Numbered from the stretch's first letter, positions 1 through 8,313 are shown. The stretch is DNA of 64,000 bases from Tigheibacillus halophilus (GCF_042683165.1 NZ_JBHUIZ010000003.1:434001-498000), one strand, 5' to 3'. Numbers and translations are program-made. Notes: a model not told the origin generated them from the letters alone.

Positions 1-1180
1 CTTCGGCTTCGGCCAATCCTTTCAGGCGAATGACTTCTGCTTGTGACTCACCCTGCGCACGTTCTGCATCAGCTTTTGCTACACCATCGATCCTGACTTT
101 TTCGGCTCCGGCTTTTGCTTCTGCCTCGATTCGATATTTGTTAGCATCCGCGTCTGCAATTTGTTTGGCTTTTTCAGCGACAGCAGCCTGTTCCACTGCA
201 TAGCGATCTGCGTCGGCCTTCTTTTTAACCTCGGAATCGTATTGGCGTTCACGGCGTTGTATCTCTTTTTCTTCCAGTTCGATTTGTTTTTCACGTTCTA
301 TAATCTTGATTTGCATTTGCTGTTCTGTGACTTCCTGCTGTGACCTGGCAGTTTCCAAATCATAAGCCTGATCGGCTCGTGCTTTGGCTCTGTCTTGCTC
401 CCTGCGGTATTCCGCCGTTTTTAACTGATTTTCCTTTTCCGCCTCGGCAATTTCTGTGGCACGTTCAAGCTCTGCACGTTTCGCATCTTTGGCGGCCTCA
501 GCCTGCTTGATTCGTGTTTCTTTTTCAGCTTCAGCTGTCGCAATATCTGCATCGCGTTTGACTTGTGCAATTCTTGGCTTACCAAGAGATTCCAGATAAC
601 CATTTTTATCCTGCACATCTTTAATTGTGAAGGAAACGATGATTAATCCCATTTTTGCCAGGTCTTGTGAAGCGACACGCTGGACTTCTTGTGAAAATTT
701 GTCGCGATTTTTATAGATTTCTTCCACTGTCATGGAGCCCAGAATGGAACGAAGATGACCTTCCAATACTTCCTTTGCTTCATTTTCACGGTCTTCTTTG
801 GATTTACCCAGGAATTGCTCTGCGGCGGTGGCGATTTCTTCAATGGATCCGCCGATTTTGATAATAGCTGTTCCATCTGCCGCAACAGGAACGCCTTGTT
901 CGGTGTACACTTCCGGAGTAGTTACATCCAATTTGCTTGAAAGCAGACTGAGTGGCTGTGCCTGCTGAAAAACCGGCAGGACAAACGTACCTCCCCCGCG
1001 AATGATTTTTACTTTGTTTCCGGATTCATCGCGGTGGACGTTTTTTCCACCCAGATAGCTTCCAGTGACAATCAATGCTTCATCAGGTCCTGCGGTGCGG
1101 TATTTTGTAATGAATAATCCCAATAAAGCAAGCACTAGTACCGCAGCAATGCCGATGATAATCCAAATACCTTCAAACAT
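1..1180 (-). CDS. floT: Flotillin-like membrane scaffold protein FloT (YuaG), C-terminus cut by window edge
   Basis: The minus-strand frame is open from an ATG at 1178-1180 to the left edge, giving about 393 N-terminal residues; B. subtilis FloT has about 509, so the C-terminal part is missing. A hydrophobic segment covers residues 2-25, then comes an SPFH/band-7 domain, then a long Ala/Glu-rich coiled coil with repeated KAEAE-like units, the classic flotillin layout. Flotillins organise functional membrane microdomains and membrane fluidity. A GAGGGGG ribosome site precedes the ATG. It lies 47 bp after yuaF on the same strand and is most likely co-transcribed with it from the sigma-W promoter at 1823-1849, as in the B. 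subtilis yuaFGI operon. Whether a yuaI homologue follows cannot be seen. Confidence 0.93.
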   Translation of the reverse strand, partial: MFEGIWIIIGIAAVLVLALLGLFITKYRTAGPDEALIVTGSYLGGKNVHRDESGNKVKIIRGGGTFVLPVFQQAQPLSLLSSKLDVTTPEVYTEQGVPVAADGTAIIKIGGSIEEIATAAEQFLGKSKEDRENEAKEVLEGHLRSILGSMTVEEIYKNRDKFSQEVQRVASQDLAKMGLIIVSFTIKDVQDKNGYLESLGKPRIAQVKRDADIATAEAEKETRIKQAEAAKDAKRAELERATEIAEAEKENQLKTAEYRREQDRAKARADQAYDLETARSQQEVTEQQMQIKIIEREKQIELEEKEIQRRERQYDSEVKKKADADRYAVEQAAVAEKAKQIADADANKYRIEAEAKAGAEKVRIDGVAKADAERAQGESQAEVIRLKGLAEAE

Positions 1181-1227
1181 TTATTTTCCCCCTCTTGTCG
1201 AGATGTCGTATATAAATGGAATCTGTC

Positions 1228-1776
1228 TCATGTACCAGATTCGGGCGCATCCAAATCATCTTCATATGGGACAACATAAAGTACTCCTTGTCTGGTTTCC
1301 AAAACCAGCACTCTCCGGCCTTCTTGGATGGCACGCTGCTCATAACTTGCAGCAGGTTTGGATATTATGCCGCTCTTGCTCTGGATGAAAATCTCCCCGA
1401 ATCCATTTTCCGGAATGGAGATGATTAGCTTGCCAACCCGGCCAACAAGTGACTCTTCGGTATAGCCAAGTGATTCCTCTGCCGAAGCGAGCGGGACAAG
1501 CACGAAAACATGCAGCACTGTTGTAAGCGCCAGCGAAATAACTGCGGAAACAGCCATGATAATCCAACTGGATAATCCGGTGGCCCATTCCAGTATATAA
1601 CCTGTTGCACTGAAGAAAATAATGAAAGCAAGAATAATCACTGGATTTAAAAAGACAGAGACTTCTCCAACCGCTTCCAAGACATCACCGAATAGCAGAT
1701 ATAAAATGGTAAAGACACCGGCGATGATCAGTAACCAAACATAGATGTCCGCAATCGGATAATCAAAAACTGTCAT
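1228..1776 (-). CDS. yuaF: NfeD-like membrane protein YuaF
   Basis: A protein of 182 residues with three hydrophobic segments in the first 105 residues, then a soluble C-terminal region (about 110-180) with the Gly/Val-rich pattern of the NfeD OB-fold (GRVGKLIISIP, RRVLVLETRQG). NfeD proteins are encoded beside flotillins or stomatins and act with them at the membrane. I chose the ATG at 1774-1776 because AAAGGGTG lies 8 nt upstream; a GTG nine bases earlier would sit too close to that ribosome site. It is the first gene of the yuaF-floT unit under a sigma-W promoter, so cell-envelope stress control is expected. Length matches B. subtilis YuaF (about 174). Confidence 0.9.
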   Translation of the reverse strand: MTVFDYPIADIYVWLLIIAGVFTILYLLFGDVLEAVGEVSVFLNPVIILAFIIFFSATGYILEWATGLSSWIIMAVSAVISLALTTVLHVFVLVPLASAEESLGYTEESLVGRVGKLIISIPENGFGEIFIQSKSGIISKPAASYEQRAIQEGRRVLVLETRQGVLYVVPYEDDLDAPESGT

Positions 1777-1822
1777 ATGTACCACACCCTTTGGACTGGA
1801 CTATCTCCATTTATAATACTAT

Positions 1823-1849
1823 TACGTATCTATCATACCAAAAGTTTCA
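1823..1849 (-). promoter_or_regulatory. Sigma-W promoter of yuaF-floT
   Basis: On the minus strand TGAAAC (1844-1849) is followed after 17 nt by CGTA (1823-1826), an exact match to the extracytoplasmic sigma-W consensus TGAAAC-N16/17-CGTA. It sits about 50 bp upstream of the yuaF start. B. subtilis yuaFGI is a known sigma-W operon, so both sequence and context agree. Confidence 0.88.
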
Positions 1850-1887
1850 AAAAATTTTTCCTGTATTGAAAAATGAAATGTTATTTT

Positions 1888-1915
1888 TGAAAACTTTTTT
1901 TGTTGCTCATTCGTC
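1888..1915 (+). promoter_or_regulatory. Candidate ECF-sigma (autoregulatory) promoter of sigV
   Basis: TGAAAAC (1888-1894) and CGTC (1912-1915) are separated by 17 nt, resembling the TGAAAC/CGTC promoters read by sigma-V and related ECF factors. It lies about 95 bp upstream of sigV. B. subtilis sigV is autoregulated, so an ECF promoter is expected here. The -35 has one extra A compared with the consensus, so this is a candidate only. Confidence 0.5.
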
Positions 1916-2009
1916 TTATCTGTGATGTGAAGATTTATGCATGAAATGTATCATCGGGCAGATAGTAGAACGCCTGCCAGCTTAAGCAATAAAAGGAGCC
2001 TTATTCTTC

Positions 2010-2489
2010 ATGAAGAAACAAAGAACAGACAAATTTGTTGAATATATAAAAGAAAATAAAGCGGCTATCTATCGTTTGGCCTACAGCTATGTAAAAAATG
2101 AACAGGATGCGTTAGACATCGTGCAGGATGCTATACACAAGGCGATTACTTCCTTGGATACATTAAAAGATGCAGATGCGATGAAGAGTTGGTTTTATCG
2201 AATAGTCATTAATACCGCATTGGATTTCTACCGTAAAAACAAGAAGATCATGCCGATGGATGACCAAATACTGGAAATAATGCAGCAGGGAAAACGAGAT
2301 GCCTACCAAAACTTGGATTTGAATAAAGCATTGGATGAACTGCCATTCAAGTATAAAAGTATCATCATCCTGAAATTCTTTGAGGACCTGAAAATTGCGG
2401 ATATCGCCGCTATTTTGCATGAGAATCAAAGTACAATTAAAACCCGACTTTATAAAGCTCTGAAGTTACTGCGTGTAAAAATGGAATGA
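2010..2489 (+). CDS. sigV: ECF RNA polymerase sigma factor SigV
   Basis: A 159-residue group 4 sigma factor: region 2 at residues 15-75 (AYSYVKNEQDALDIVQDA, then WFYRIVINTALDFYRK) and region 4 at 105-157 with helix-turn-helix (IADIAAILHENQSTIKTRLY). Sequence and length are close to B. subtilis SigV, and the next gene is its RsiV anti-sigma factor, which settles the subgroup. Sigma-V directs the response to lysozyme. Start ATG at 2010 has AAAAGGAG upstream. The peptidoglycan O-acetyltransferase gene (oatA) that follows rsiV in B. subtilis is not present here, so its target gene must lie elsewhere. Confidence 0.92.
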   Translation: MKKQRTDKFVEYIKENKAAIYRLAYSYVKNEQDALDIVQDAIHKAITSLDTLKDADAMKSWFYRIVINTALDFYRKNKKIMPMDDQILEIMQQGKRDAYQNLDLNKALDELPFKYKSIIILKFFEDLKIADIAAILHENQSTIKTRLYKALKLLRVKME

Positions 2490-2607
2490 ATGATAGCGTA
2501 TGTTTACATTCTGGAGAAATGCCTGTAAAAGTGCAATGAAGATGTTCGCTAACCCTAATGCGAATGCGAGTTTTCTATAAAAAGCAAGTTGAGGAGACGA
2601 ATGTGAT

Positions 2608-3504
2608 ATGGATAGAAAGTTGAAACAATTAAAGGATGCTTATGAGCGTATACCTATTCCTGATGAATTGGATGAAGTCATTGAAAAAGCGCTGCGGCAG
2701 AATGGTTCCCGTCATAAACGCTCCTACCCATATAAATGGATATTCGGATCAGTGGCAGCAATATTCCTCCTATTCGCCGCAACCTTGAATGCGAGTTCTG
2801 CCTTAGCTGAAAGTCTGGCAAAAGTTCCTGTACTTGGGCCGATCGTCAAAGTGGTCACAATCAGAGAGATCAAAGAAGACCGCGGAAATTATCATGCAGA
2901 TATCAATACGCCACACCTGGAAGGATTGCATGATAAAAAACTGAGCCAAAGCCTTAATGAAAAATATATGCAAGAAAGCAGGGAATTATATGAACAGTTC
3001 AAGGAGGAAACGGACGGCAAATCCTTGAAAGGACATATGGCGGTCGATTCAGGATTCAAGGTCAAGACGGATGATGCAACATTGCTCTCCATTGAAAGAT
3101 ATGTGGAAAGAACACAAGCTTCTTCCGAGACGAAATTATACTATGACACAATCGATAAGAAAAATGGGCTGCTTCTCAAGCTGCCGATGCTGTTTAAAAA
3201 CCATGACTATGTCCAAGTGATCAGCCAAAACATCAAGACGCAGATGCAGGAACAAATGGACAATGACCCAAATAAAATATATTGGCTGCCTGGCTATGAC
3301 AAAGAAACGGATGAAGAGCTCACATCGGACGAAATGTTTCAGCAAATTGATGCTAATCAAACGTTTTATATCAATAAGCAGCATAAACTCGTCATCGTAT
3401 TTAACGATTATGATGTCGCGCCAGGCTATATGGGGACAGTGGCGTTTGTCATCCCGACAAAAACGATTGCTGATTTGCTTGTTGGCAATGGTTATATTCG
3501 ATGA
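2608..3504 (+). CDS. rsiV: Anti-sigma-V factor / lysozyme receptor RsiV
   Basis: A 298-residue single-pass membrane protein: cytoplasmic N-terminus (1-43) that would bind SigV, one transmembrane segment (about 44-66, WIFGSVAAIFLLFAAT), and a large extracellular DUF3298 domain running to the C-terminus, with the conserved ending VAPGYMG...IADLLVGNGYIR. The B. subtilis orthologue holds sigma-V inactive, binds lysozyme directly, and is then cut by signal peptidase and RasP. The segment SALAESLAKVP just after the membrane span is a plausible signal peptidase site, which fits that mechanism. A GGAGACG ribosome site precedes the ATG; the gap to sigV is 118 bp. Confidence 0.92.
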   Translation: MDRKLKQLKDAYERIPIPDELDEVIEKALRQNGSRHKRSYPYKWIFGSVAAIFLLFAATLNASSALAESLAKVPVLGPIVKVVTIREIKEDRGNYHADINTPHLEGLHDKKLSQSLNEKYMQESRELYEQFKEETDGKSLKGHMAVDSGFKVKTDDATLLSIERYVERTQASSETKLYYDTIDKKNGLLLKLPMLFKNHDYVQVISQNIKTQMQEQMDNDPNKIYWLPGYDKETDEELTSDEMFQQIDANQTFYINKQHKLVIVFNDYDVAPGYMGTVAFVIPTKTIADLLVGNGYIR

Positions 3505-3527
3505 CTGAAGCAAAGGAGAGCTGCAAC

Positions 3528-3638
3528 ATGCGTCGTTCCTGCCATTATTTTAAAAAAATATGCAGGTTATTCACCATCGAACAGTGGCTTGTTCTAATCA
3601 TTGGTATTGTGCTAGTATGCATCTCGACAATTAAGTAA
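3528..3638 (+). CDS. 36-residue single-pass membrane peptide downstream of rsiV
   Basis: An ATG at 3528-3530 with AAAGGAG seven bases upstream opens a 36-codon frame ending in TAA. The peptide has a basic N-terminus with two Cys (MRRSCHYFKKICR) and one transmembrane helix at about residues 20-34 (WLVLIIGIVLVCIS). It starts 23 bp after the rsiV stop codon, so it is probably in the sigV-rsiV transcript. I do not recognise a family. In B. subtilis this position holds oatA and then yrhK. A role as a small modulator of RsiV or of the envelope is a guess; the frame itself is supported by the ribosome site and the membrane helix. Confidence 0.5.
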   Translation: MRRSCHYFKKICRLFTIEQWLVLIIGIVLVCISTIK

Positions 3639-3825
3639 GAGTGATGTTTAAAAAAGTGACAGTATGCTGTGTTGCGATAAAAGCAATTGGAAATCTCTCA
3701 GGTTGTCCGCATGTTCTAAAAAGGATATGCGAACAAACCTTTTTGTTTGATATCCCTGAAGGGGGACTTTGGACCCTTGCAGCTAGATAAGCATCGTATG
3801 TATGATATAGAAAAAAGGATGAGGT

Positions 3826-4353
3826 ATGGTGGGGGATTTTGTCATTTTTCCCAAAAGGAAAAGGATGATCGTGCTTACTGTTTTTTCTATTATTTTCATG
3901 TTACTCGGGGTCTTATTTATTATCGGAGCGACAACAGATGAAAGCAGTGCCAGCATGGCAATACTGCTGCTTATAGGTGTTTTGTGCATTGTTTTTTTCG
4001 GTTTCGGTGCTACTTATTTTATCTATGTGCTCATCAAGCGAAAGCCTGCGATGATTGTTACGAGGGAAGGAATTATTGATCACTCCAGTTTTATTGAAGC
4101 CGGCCTGGTAAAATGGGAAGAGATTGCCGATCTGCAAATTTATCAGTATGGGGGCCAGGTTTTCCTGGGAATTTTCACACATGATCCGAATTTGATAATC
4201 AATCGCACAAAAGGTATTAAAAAAGCATTGAACGCCGTAAACAAAAAGTTGATCGATGCACAGGTTAATATTCCAGTGAAAAACTTGAACTGTGACATAG
4301 ATGAACTGATGCACACGATTGGTACGAGGTGGGAACAAAGTTCACAAATGTAA
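3826..4353 (+). CDS. Two-helix membrane protein, STM3941-like
   Basis: A 175-residue protein with a short basic N-terminus, two transmembrane helices (about 15-36 and 44-68) and a soluble C-terminal half that looks like a small PH-like/bPH domain (AMIVTREGIIDHSSFI, GLVKWEEIADLQIYQY). This layout matches the STM3941 family of uncharacterised membrane proteins. Start ATG at 3826 follows AAGGATGAGG. It stands alone between rsiV and the chemoreceptor, with a hairpin plus T-rich tract about 90 bp downstream. No function can be assigned. Confidence 0.7.
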   Translation: MVGDFVIFPKRKRMIVLTVFSIIFMLLGVLFIIGATTDESSASMAILLLIGVLCIVFFGFGATYFIYVLIKRKPAMIVTREGIIDHSSFIEAGLVKWEEIADLQIYQYGGQVFLGIFTHDPNLIINRTKGIKKALNAVNKKLIDAQVNIPVKNLNCDIDELMHTIGTRWEQSSQM

Positions 4354-4440
4354 TCATGGGATGCTGAAGATGTCTATAAGGCCGTTTCTTTTTTGGAGGC
4401 AATGGCCGATGCAAGGAATTTGTCTTCGCCATAATAACAG

Positions 4441-4480
4441 AGGTATTCGCTGTATGCTTGGCGAATATCTTTATTTTTAT
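4441..4480 (+). terminator. Probable intrinsic terminator
   Basis: AGGTATTCGC and GCGAATATCT form a 10-bp stem (one G-T pair) with a 10-nt loop, followed by TTTATTTTTAT. It lies after the membrane protein gene and before the chemoreceptor. Confidence 0.5.
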
Positions 4481-4579
4481 ATTATCAGGTCAAAAGAACC
4501 ATTTTCCCTCTTTAAATGGAAGGGCTTTCTGTCGATATATATGGCAAAGAGACAAAATATAGTGAGATGAGGGATAAGG

Positions 4580-6289
4580 GTGGGGGAGAAAAAACGTTTT
4601 CGTAATATACCAATCAGCAAAAAGTATGGATTGGTATATATGGTCATTTTATTATTGTTTGTGGTTTCAGCCGGAATTGTGTTCCAATTGGTCCAAGGTA
4701 TCGGTGGGAAAATCGAGACATTAAACCAAAAGTCAAAGCTTTCTAAGGATTTAATAGAAATCGGGTCCCTGGAGAGAGAAAAGGGATTCCAAATTGTCAG
4801 CTACTATCAAACCGGCGACAGCATACATAGTAAGGCGTATGATCAGCATAGCCGACAATTCAACCAATTAAGGGAAAGTATAGAAGCAAAGATCCAAGGT
4901 AAAGAAAACCAGAAAGAATTTGAAGCTGTCATAGACCATAACCTGGAATTGGATCGATTGATGGAGAACTATATTCGTCCCGCAGTTTCTTCTCAAAACC
5001 AGAGTGCAGCGGATATGTATGTTACACAAGCTGATAATATTCTTTCAGATAGCATTTCAAAGCTGAAAAATTTGACCAAACGTCTGAACATAGATGAACA
5101 AACAGCGACAAAAGATGTCGACCAGAAAAAAAGTGAAACATTATTTGTATTGATCATTGCTTTCTTACTGTCATTGGCTGCCGGCTGTCTGCTGCTGGTT
5201 TTGGTAAATCGAAGCATAACAAAAAATTTAAATAAAATAGTAAATACAAGTTACAAAATCGCACAGGGAGACTTGACTGTCGAATCTATGGGTTACCAAG
5301 GAAAAGATGAAATTGGCAAACTTTCTTATTCTATGAATGCCGTTCTGAAGCATTTGCAATCCATGATCGGACAAATGACCGCAGTCTCACGGACACTTGA
5401 TAGACAGAGCTCAGCGCTGCATCAATCTGCAACGGAAGTGAAAGGTGGCTCTGAACAAATCGCAGGCTCGATGCATGAACTTGCAGCTGGTGCAGAAGAG
5501 CAGGCTAACCATTCACAAAGTCTTTTGCTCCAAATGAAAGACTTTACGCAGCAAGTGCAGACATCCAGTAACCACGGTGCTTTGATTGAACAGGCTTCTG
5601 GTGAGGTACTGGCAATGTCTCAGGAAGGAAGCGAGTTGATGGATGCGTCCACGAAACAGATGACAGTGATTGACGGGATCATGAAAGAAGCAGTGGAAAA
5701 AGTCAAGGGTCTCGATACACAGTCGCAAAGGATATCGCAGCTCGTCCATGTGATCAAGGAAATAGCTGATCAGACCAATTTGCTTGCACTAAATGCGGCC
5801 ATTGAGGCAGCAAGAGCAGGAGAGCATGGCCGGGGATTTGCTGTTGTTGCCGATGAGGTTCGCAAACTGGCAGAACAGGTATCTGTATCTGTGACGGACA
5901 TAACAGATATAGTTTCGAACATTCAACAGGAATCAGCCTCTGTCACCCTTTCATTGGACGCAGGCTATGAAGAAGTCACGAAGGGAGCAAGTCAAATCAA
6001 AACAACCAGTGACACATTCAGTGGTATTGATATTTTTGTCTCTGAAATGGCAAATAATATTAAAGAAGTGACGGGCAATCTGGTTCAGATGGCCGACTCC
6101 AGTCAAGAAATGGAAAAAGCGCTGGCAGAAATTGCTGCAATCTCTGAAGAAACCTCTGCCCAGGTCGAGGAAACCTCTGCCTCTTCCCAACAGTCAAGCG
6201 CCACTATGGAAGAAGTGACACAAAGTGCTGAACAACTGGCTGATTTGGCGGAACAACAAGGCCAGTTGCTGAAAACTTTTCGTATATGA
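4580..6289 (+). CDS. Methyl-accepting chemotaxis protein
   Basis: A 569-residue transmembrane chemoreceptor. TM1 is at about 16-38, an extracellular helical sensor of about 145 residues follows (CHASE3/four-helix-bundle-like, largely charged and helical), TM2 is at about 187-209, then HAMP (about 210-262) and a signalling domain with the hairpin tip IADQTNLLALNAAIEAARAG and flanking Glu/Gln-rich methylation helices. The start is a GTG at 4580. The ligand is not evident. No che genes are nearby, so it feeds a chemotaxis pathway encoded elsewhere. Overall size and layout are like B. subtilis YvaQ, but that is resemblance only. Confidence 0.93.
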   Translation: MGEKKRFRNIPISKKYGLVYMVILLLFVVSAGIVFQLVQGIGGKIETLNQKSKLSKDLIEIGSLEREKGFQIVSYYQTGDSIHSKAYDQHSRQFNQLRESIEAKIQGKENQKEFEAVIDHNLELDRLMENYIRPAVSSQNQSAADMYVTQADNILSDSISKLKNLTKRLNIDEQTATKDVDQKKSETLFVLIIAFLLSLAAGCLLLVLVNRSITKNLNKIVNTSYKIAQGDLTVESMGYQGKDEIGKLSYSMNAVLKHLQSMIGQMTAVSRTLDRQSSALHQSATEVKGGSEQIAGSMHELAAGAEEQANHSQSLLLQMKDFTQQVQTSSNHGALIEQASGEVLAMSQEGSELMDASTKQMTVIDGIMKEAVEKVKGLDTQSQRISQLVHVIKEIADQTNLLALNAAIEAARAGEHGRGFAVVADEVRKLAEQVSVSVTDITDIVSNIQQESASVTLSLDAGYEEVTKGASQIKTTSDTFSGIDIFVSEMANNIKEVTGNLVQMADSSQEMEKALAEIAAISEETSAQVEETSASSQQSSATMEEVTQSAEQLADLAEQQGQLLKTFRI

Positions 6290-6333
6290 CAAGAGGAGTT
6301 CCGGACCTGTCTTTCCGGATGCCTCAGATAACA

Positions 6334-6362
6334 TTGACGTCCAATAAAATTATATATATAAT
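6334..6362 (+). promoter_or_regulatory. Sigma-A promoter of the ABC-F gene leader
   Basis: TTGACG (6334-6339), 17-nt spacer, TATAAT (6357-6362): a near-consensus vegetative promoter. Transcription would begin near 6369, giving a leader of about 300 nt before the ABC-F start codon. Confidence 0.82.
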
Positions 6363-6497
6363 AAATCTGACAATGATAAAGGGGTGACACTGGGCAGATG
6401 AAATATTAATCCTATTTTAAACGTGATATGCATATCTGAAATACCTCGAGCTAAAGGGCTATTTCACATGGAAAATATTGCATGAACGGAGAATAGG

Positions 6498-6551
6498 ATG
6501 GAATTCACTGCTTGGACACCCGACGAGCAAGAGAATCGTGGGCATTTTTAA
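6498..6551 (+). CDS. Candidate 17-residue leader peptide upstream of the ABC-F gene
   Basis: ATG at 6498-6500, preceded by GGAGAATAGG, opens 17 codons (MEFTAWTPDEQENRGHF) to TAA at 6549-6551. Its ribosome site is the same segment that could pair with the terminator arm downstream, so translation here could influence attenuation. No homology is recognised. It may instead be chance. Confidence 0.35.
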   Translation: MEFTAWTPDEQENRGHF

Positions 6552-6624
6552 AGTAACCTTTCTTTTTTATTGAGGTTGACGAATGACCGAATCTCCAAGC
6601 CGGGTTTTTATACAGTTTCTTCCG

Positions 6625-6657
6625 ACTGCCTATTCTTCGTGAATCGGCAGTTTTTTT
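6625..6657 (+). terminator. Leader terminator (attenuator) of the ABC-F gene
   Basis: ACTGCC...GGCAGT stem extended past one mismatch by ATTC/GAAT, a 5-nt TTCGT loop and seven T residues (6651-6657). It sits immediately upstream of the structural ribosome site, the typical place for conditional termination. Confidence 0.85.
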
Positions 6658-6671
6658 GCAAGGAGGAATAT

Positions 6672-8243
6672 ATGTTGGAAATCATAACGGCTCAGAACAT
6701 CTTATATGAAATCAAAGAGAGGCAGCTTTTACACATCCCGCAAGTGGCTATTGCAGCTGATGCCAAAATCGGCATCGTGGGTAAAAACGGCACCGGAAAG
6801 ACCACGTTGCTGAATATTTTGGCAAAACAGATACTGCCGACAAGCGGCAGCGTACATGCAGATGCAACGATGGCTTTTGTGCCGCAACTGAAAGCTGCTT
6901 GTTCGACTATGAGCGGTGGAGAATGGACGCAAGCCCATCTTGATCGGGTCCTCAGTCAACATACGGATGTGTTGTTTTTAGACGAACCAACAACGAATCT
7001 GGACATTGACCATGTTCGAAAACTGGAAAAAACGTTACGGCGAAGGCATGGAGCTCTTGTCATCGTTTCCCATGACCGTGCTTTTTTGGATGCACTTTGC
7101 ACGATGGTTTGGGAAATTCATGACGCCCAGCTGAACATCTATAAGGGAAATTATTCGGATTATGTTAGACAAAAAGAACAGGAAGTGCAGCAGCACCATA
7201 ATGCCTATGAAGCATACATGAGCAAGAAAAGGCAGCTGAAAGAAGCGTTGGAGATTAAAAAGCGCAAAGCAGCAAGGGCTACAAAGAAGCCCAAAAAAAC
7301 TTCTTTGTCCGAAGCGAAGCAAACAGGGGCGAGACCGTATTTCGCAAAAAAACAAAAGAAGCTCGATACGGCAGCAAAGGCCTTGGAAACAAGAATGGAG
7401 AATCTGGAAAAGATTGAAAAACCGTATGAAGAGCCGCCAATCCAGATGCGTATCCCTGGAGCAGAGAGATTAAAATCGCGCGTCATTATCCGTATGGAAA
7501 ATGGTTCTTGTACAATTGGCGAAAAATTATTGTGGGAAAATGCTACATTCCAGATCAAAGCCGGAGAGAAGGTAGCCATTGTCGGCAAAAATGGTGTCGG
7601 TAAAACGACATTGCTTCAAAAAATATTGGGGAACAAAGAAGAAGCCATCCGTTGCTCGCCCGCAATAAAAATAGGATATTTCAGTCAAAACCTGGATATT
7701 TTGCAACTTGGTGCAAGCATTTTGGAAAATGTGGAAGAATCTTCTGTTCAACCACCTGCTCTTGTCCGAACGGTTCTGGCAAGACTGCATTTTTTCAAGG
7801 ATGATGTTTACAAGCTTGCACAAGATCTAAGCGGCGGGGAGCGGGTAAAGGTTGCCCTGGCAAAATTATTCGTCAGCGATGTGAATACGTTGATTCTGGA
7901 TGAACCTACCAACTATTTGGATATCACTGCCATGGAAGCACTGGAGAGATTACTGGATGACTATGAAGGGACAGTCATTTTCGTTTCACATGATCGGCAA
8001 TTTGTACAAAACGTTGCAAAACGTAAGATTTCCATTGCCCAGCAGGAAATTCATTCGTTTAGCGCGACGACAGGTTTGCCAGAGGTTACAGAACGGTCTG
8101 CAGAAAAAAATGTTTCGGACGATGTGCGCATGGTGTTGGAAACAAAAATAGCCGAGGTACTCAGCAAACTGAGTGTGGATCCTAAGCCTGAGCTGGAAGA
8201 GGAATTCCAACGGCTTATAAAAGAGAAGAAAAAGTTGCAATAG
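6672..8243 (+). CDS. ABC-F ribosome-protection ATPase, Vga/VmlR-like
   Basis: A 523-residue protein with two ABC domains and no membrane segments. NBD1 has Walker A GKNGTGKT (about 37-44), signature MSGGE (about 80-84) and Walker B LFLDEP. NBD2 has Walker A GKNGVGKT (about 306-313), signature LSGGE and TLILDEPTNYLD. Between them is a Lys/Arg-rich helical linker (about 185-265), the part that reaches the ribosome in antibiotic-resistance ABC-F proteins, and the C-terminus is a charged helix as in VmlR. Such proteins dislodge lincosamide, streptogramin A or pleuromutilin drugs from the ribosome; the actual spectrum here is unknown. ATG 6672 with AAGGAGG is the clear start. The attenuation leader supports a resistance role over a housekeeping one. 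Confidence 0.88.
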   Translation: MLEIITAQNILYEIKERQLLHIPQVAIAADAKIGIVGKNGTGKTTLLNILAKQILPTSGSVHADATMAFVPQLKAACSTMSGGEWTQAHLDRVLSQHTDVLFLDEPTTNLDIDHVRKLEKTLRRRHGALVIVSHDRAFLDALCTMVWEIHDAQLNIYKGNYSDYVRQKEQEVQQHHNAYEAYMSKKRQLKEALEIKKRKAARATKKPKKTSLSEAKQTGARPYFAKKQKKLDTAAKALETRMENLEKIEKPYEEPPIQMRIPGAERLKSRVIIRMENGSCTIGEKLLWENATFQIKAGEKVAIVGKNGVGKTTLLQKILGNKEEAIRCSPAIKIGYFSQNLDILQLGASILENVEESSVQPPALVRTVLARLHFFKDDVYKLAQDLSGGERVKVALAKLFVSDVNTLILDEPTNYLDITAMEALERLLDDYEGTVIFVSHDRQFVQNVAKRKISIAQQEIHSFSATTGLPEVTERSAEKNVSDDVRMVLETKIAEVLSKLSVDPKPELEEEFQRLIKEKKKLQ

Positions 8244-8256
8244 TATAAGTCGAATG

Positions 8257-8313
8257 AGCCGCGCTTCCACTGGATAACTAACTATTCGTGGAAGTATCCG
8301 GCCTTCGTTTTTT
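8257..8313 (+). terminator. Intrinsic terminator after the ABC-F gene
   Basis: GCCG plus CTTCCAC pair with GTGGAAG plus CCGGC around a 17-nt loop, followed by TTCGTTTTTT. It lies 13 bp after the stop codon. Confidence 0.65.

Larger units (their letters stand above)
6369..6671 (+). promoter_or_regulatory. Attenuation leader of the ABC-F resistance gene
   Basis: The leader starts just before AAAGGGG (6378-6384) and a three-codon frame, ATG AAA TAT TAA (6398-6409). A second frame of 17 codons lies at 6498-6551. It ends in an intrinsic terminator (6625-6657) right before the AAGGAGG of the structural gene. The segment 6488-6497 (GGAGAATAGG) can pair over 10 bp, with one G-U, with the terminator's 5' arm region 6629-6638, so an antiterminator is possible. 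Ribosome-stall-controlled attenuation with very short upstream frames is known for vmlR and for Listeria lmo0919-type genes. That this leader works the same way is inferred from structure. Confidence 0.7.

Noticed and set aside
6290..6333. Terminator after the chemoreceptor gene
   Set aside because: TCCGGA occurs twice and could pair, but the stem is six bases and no T tract follows.
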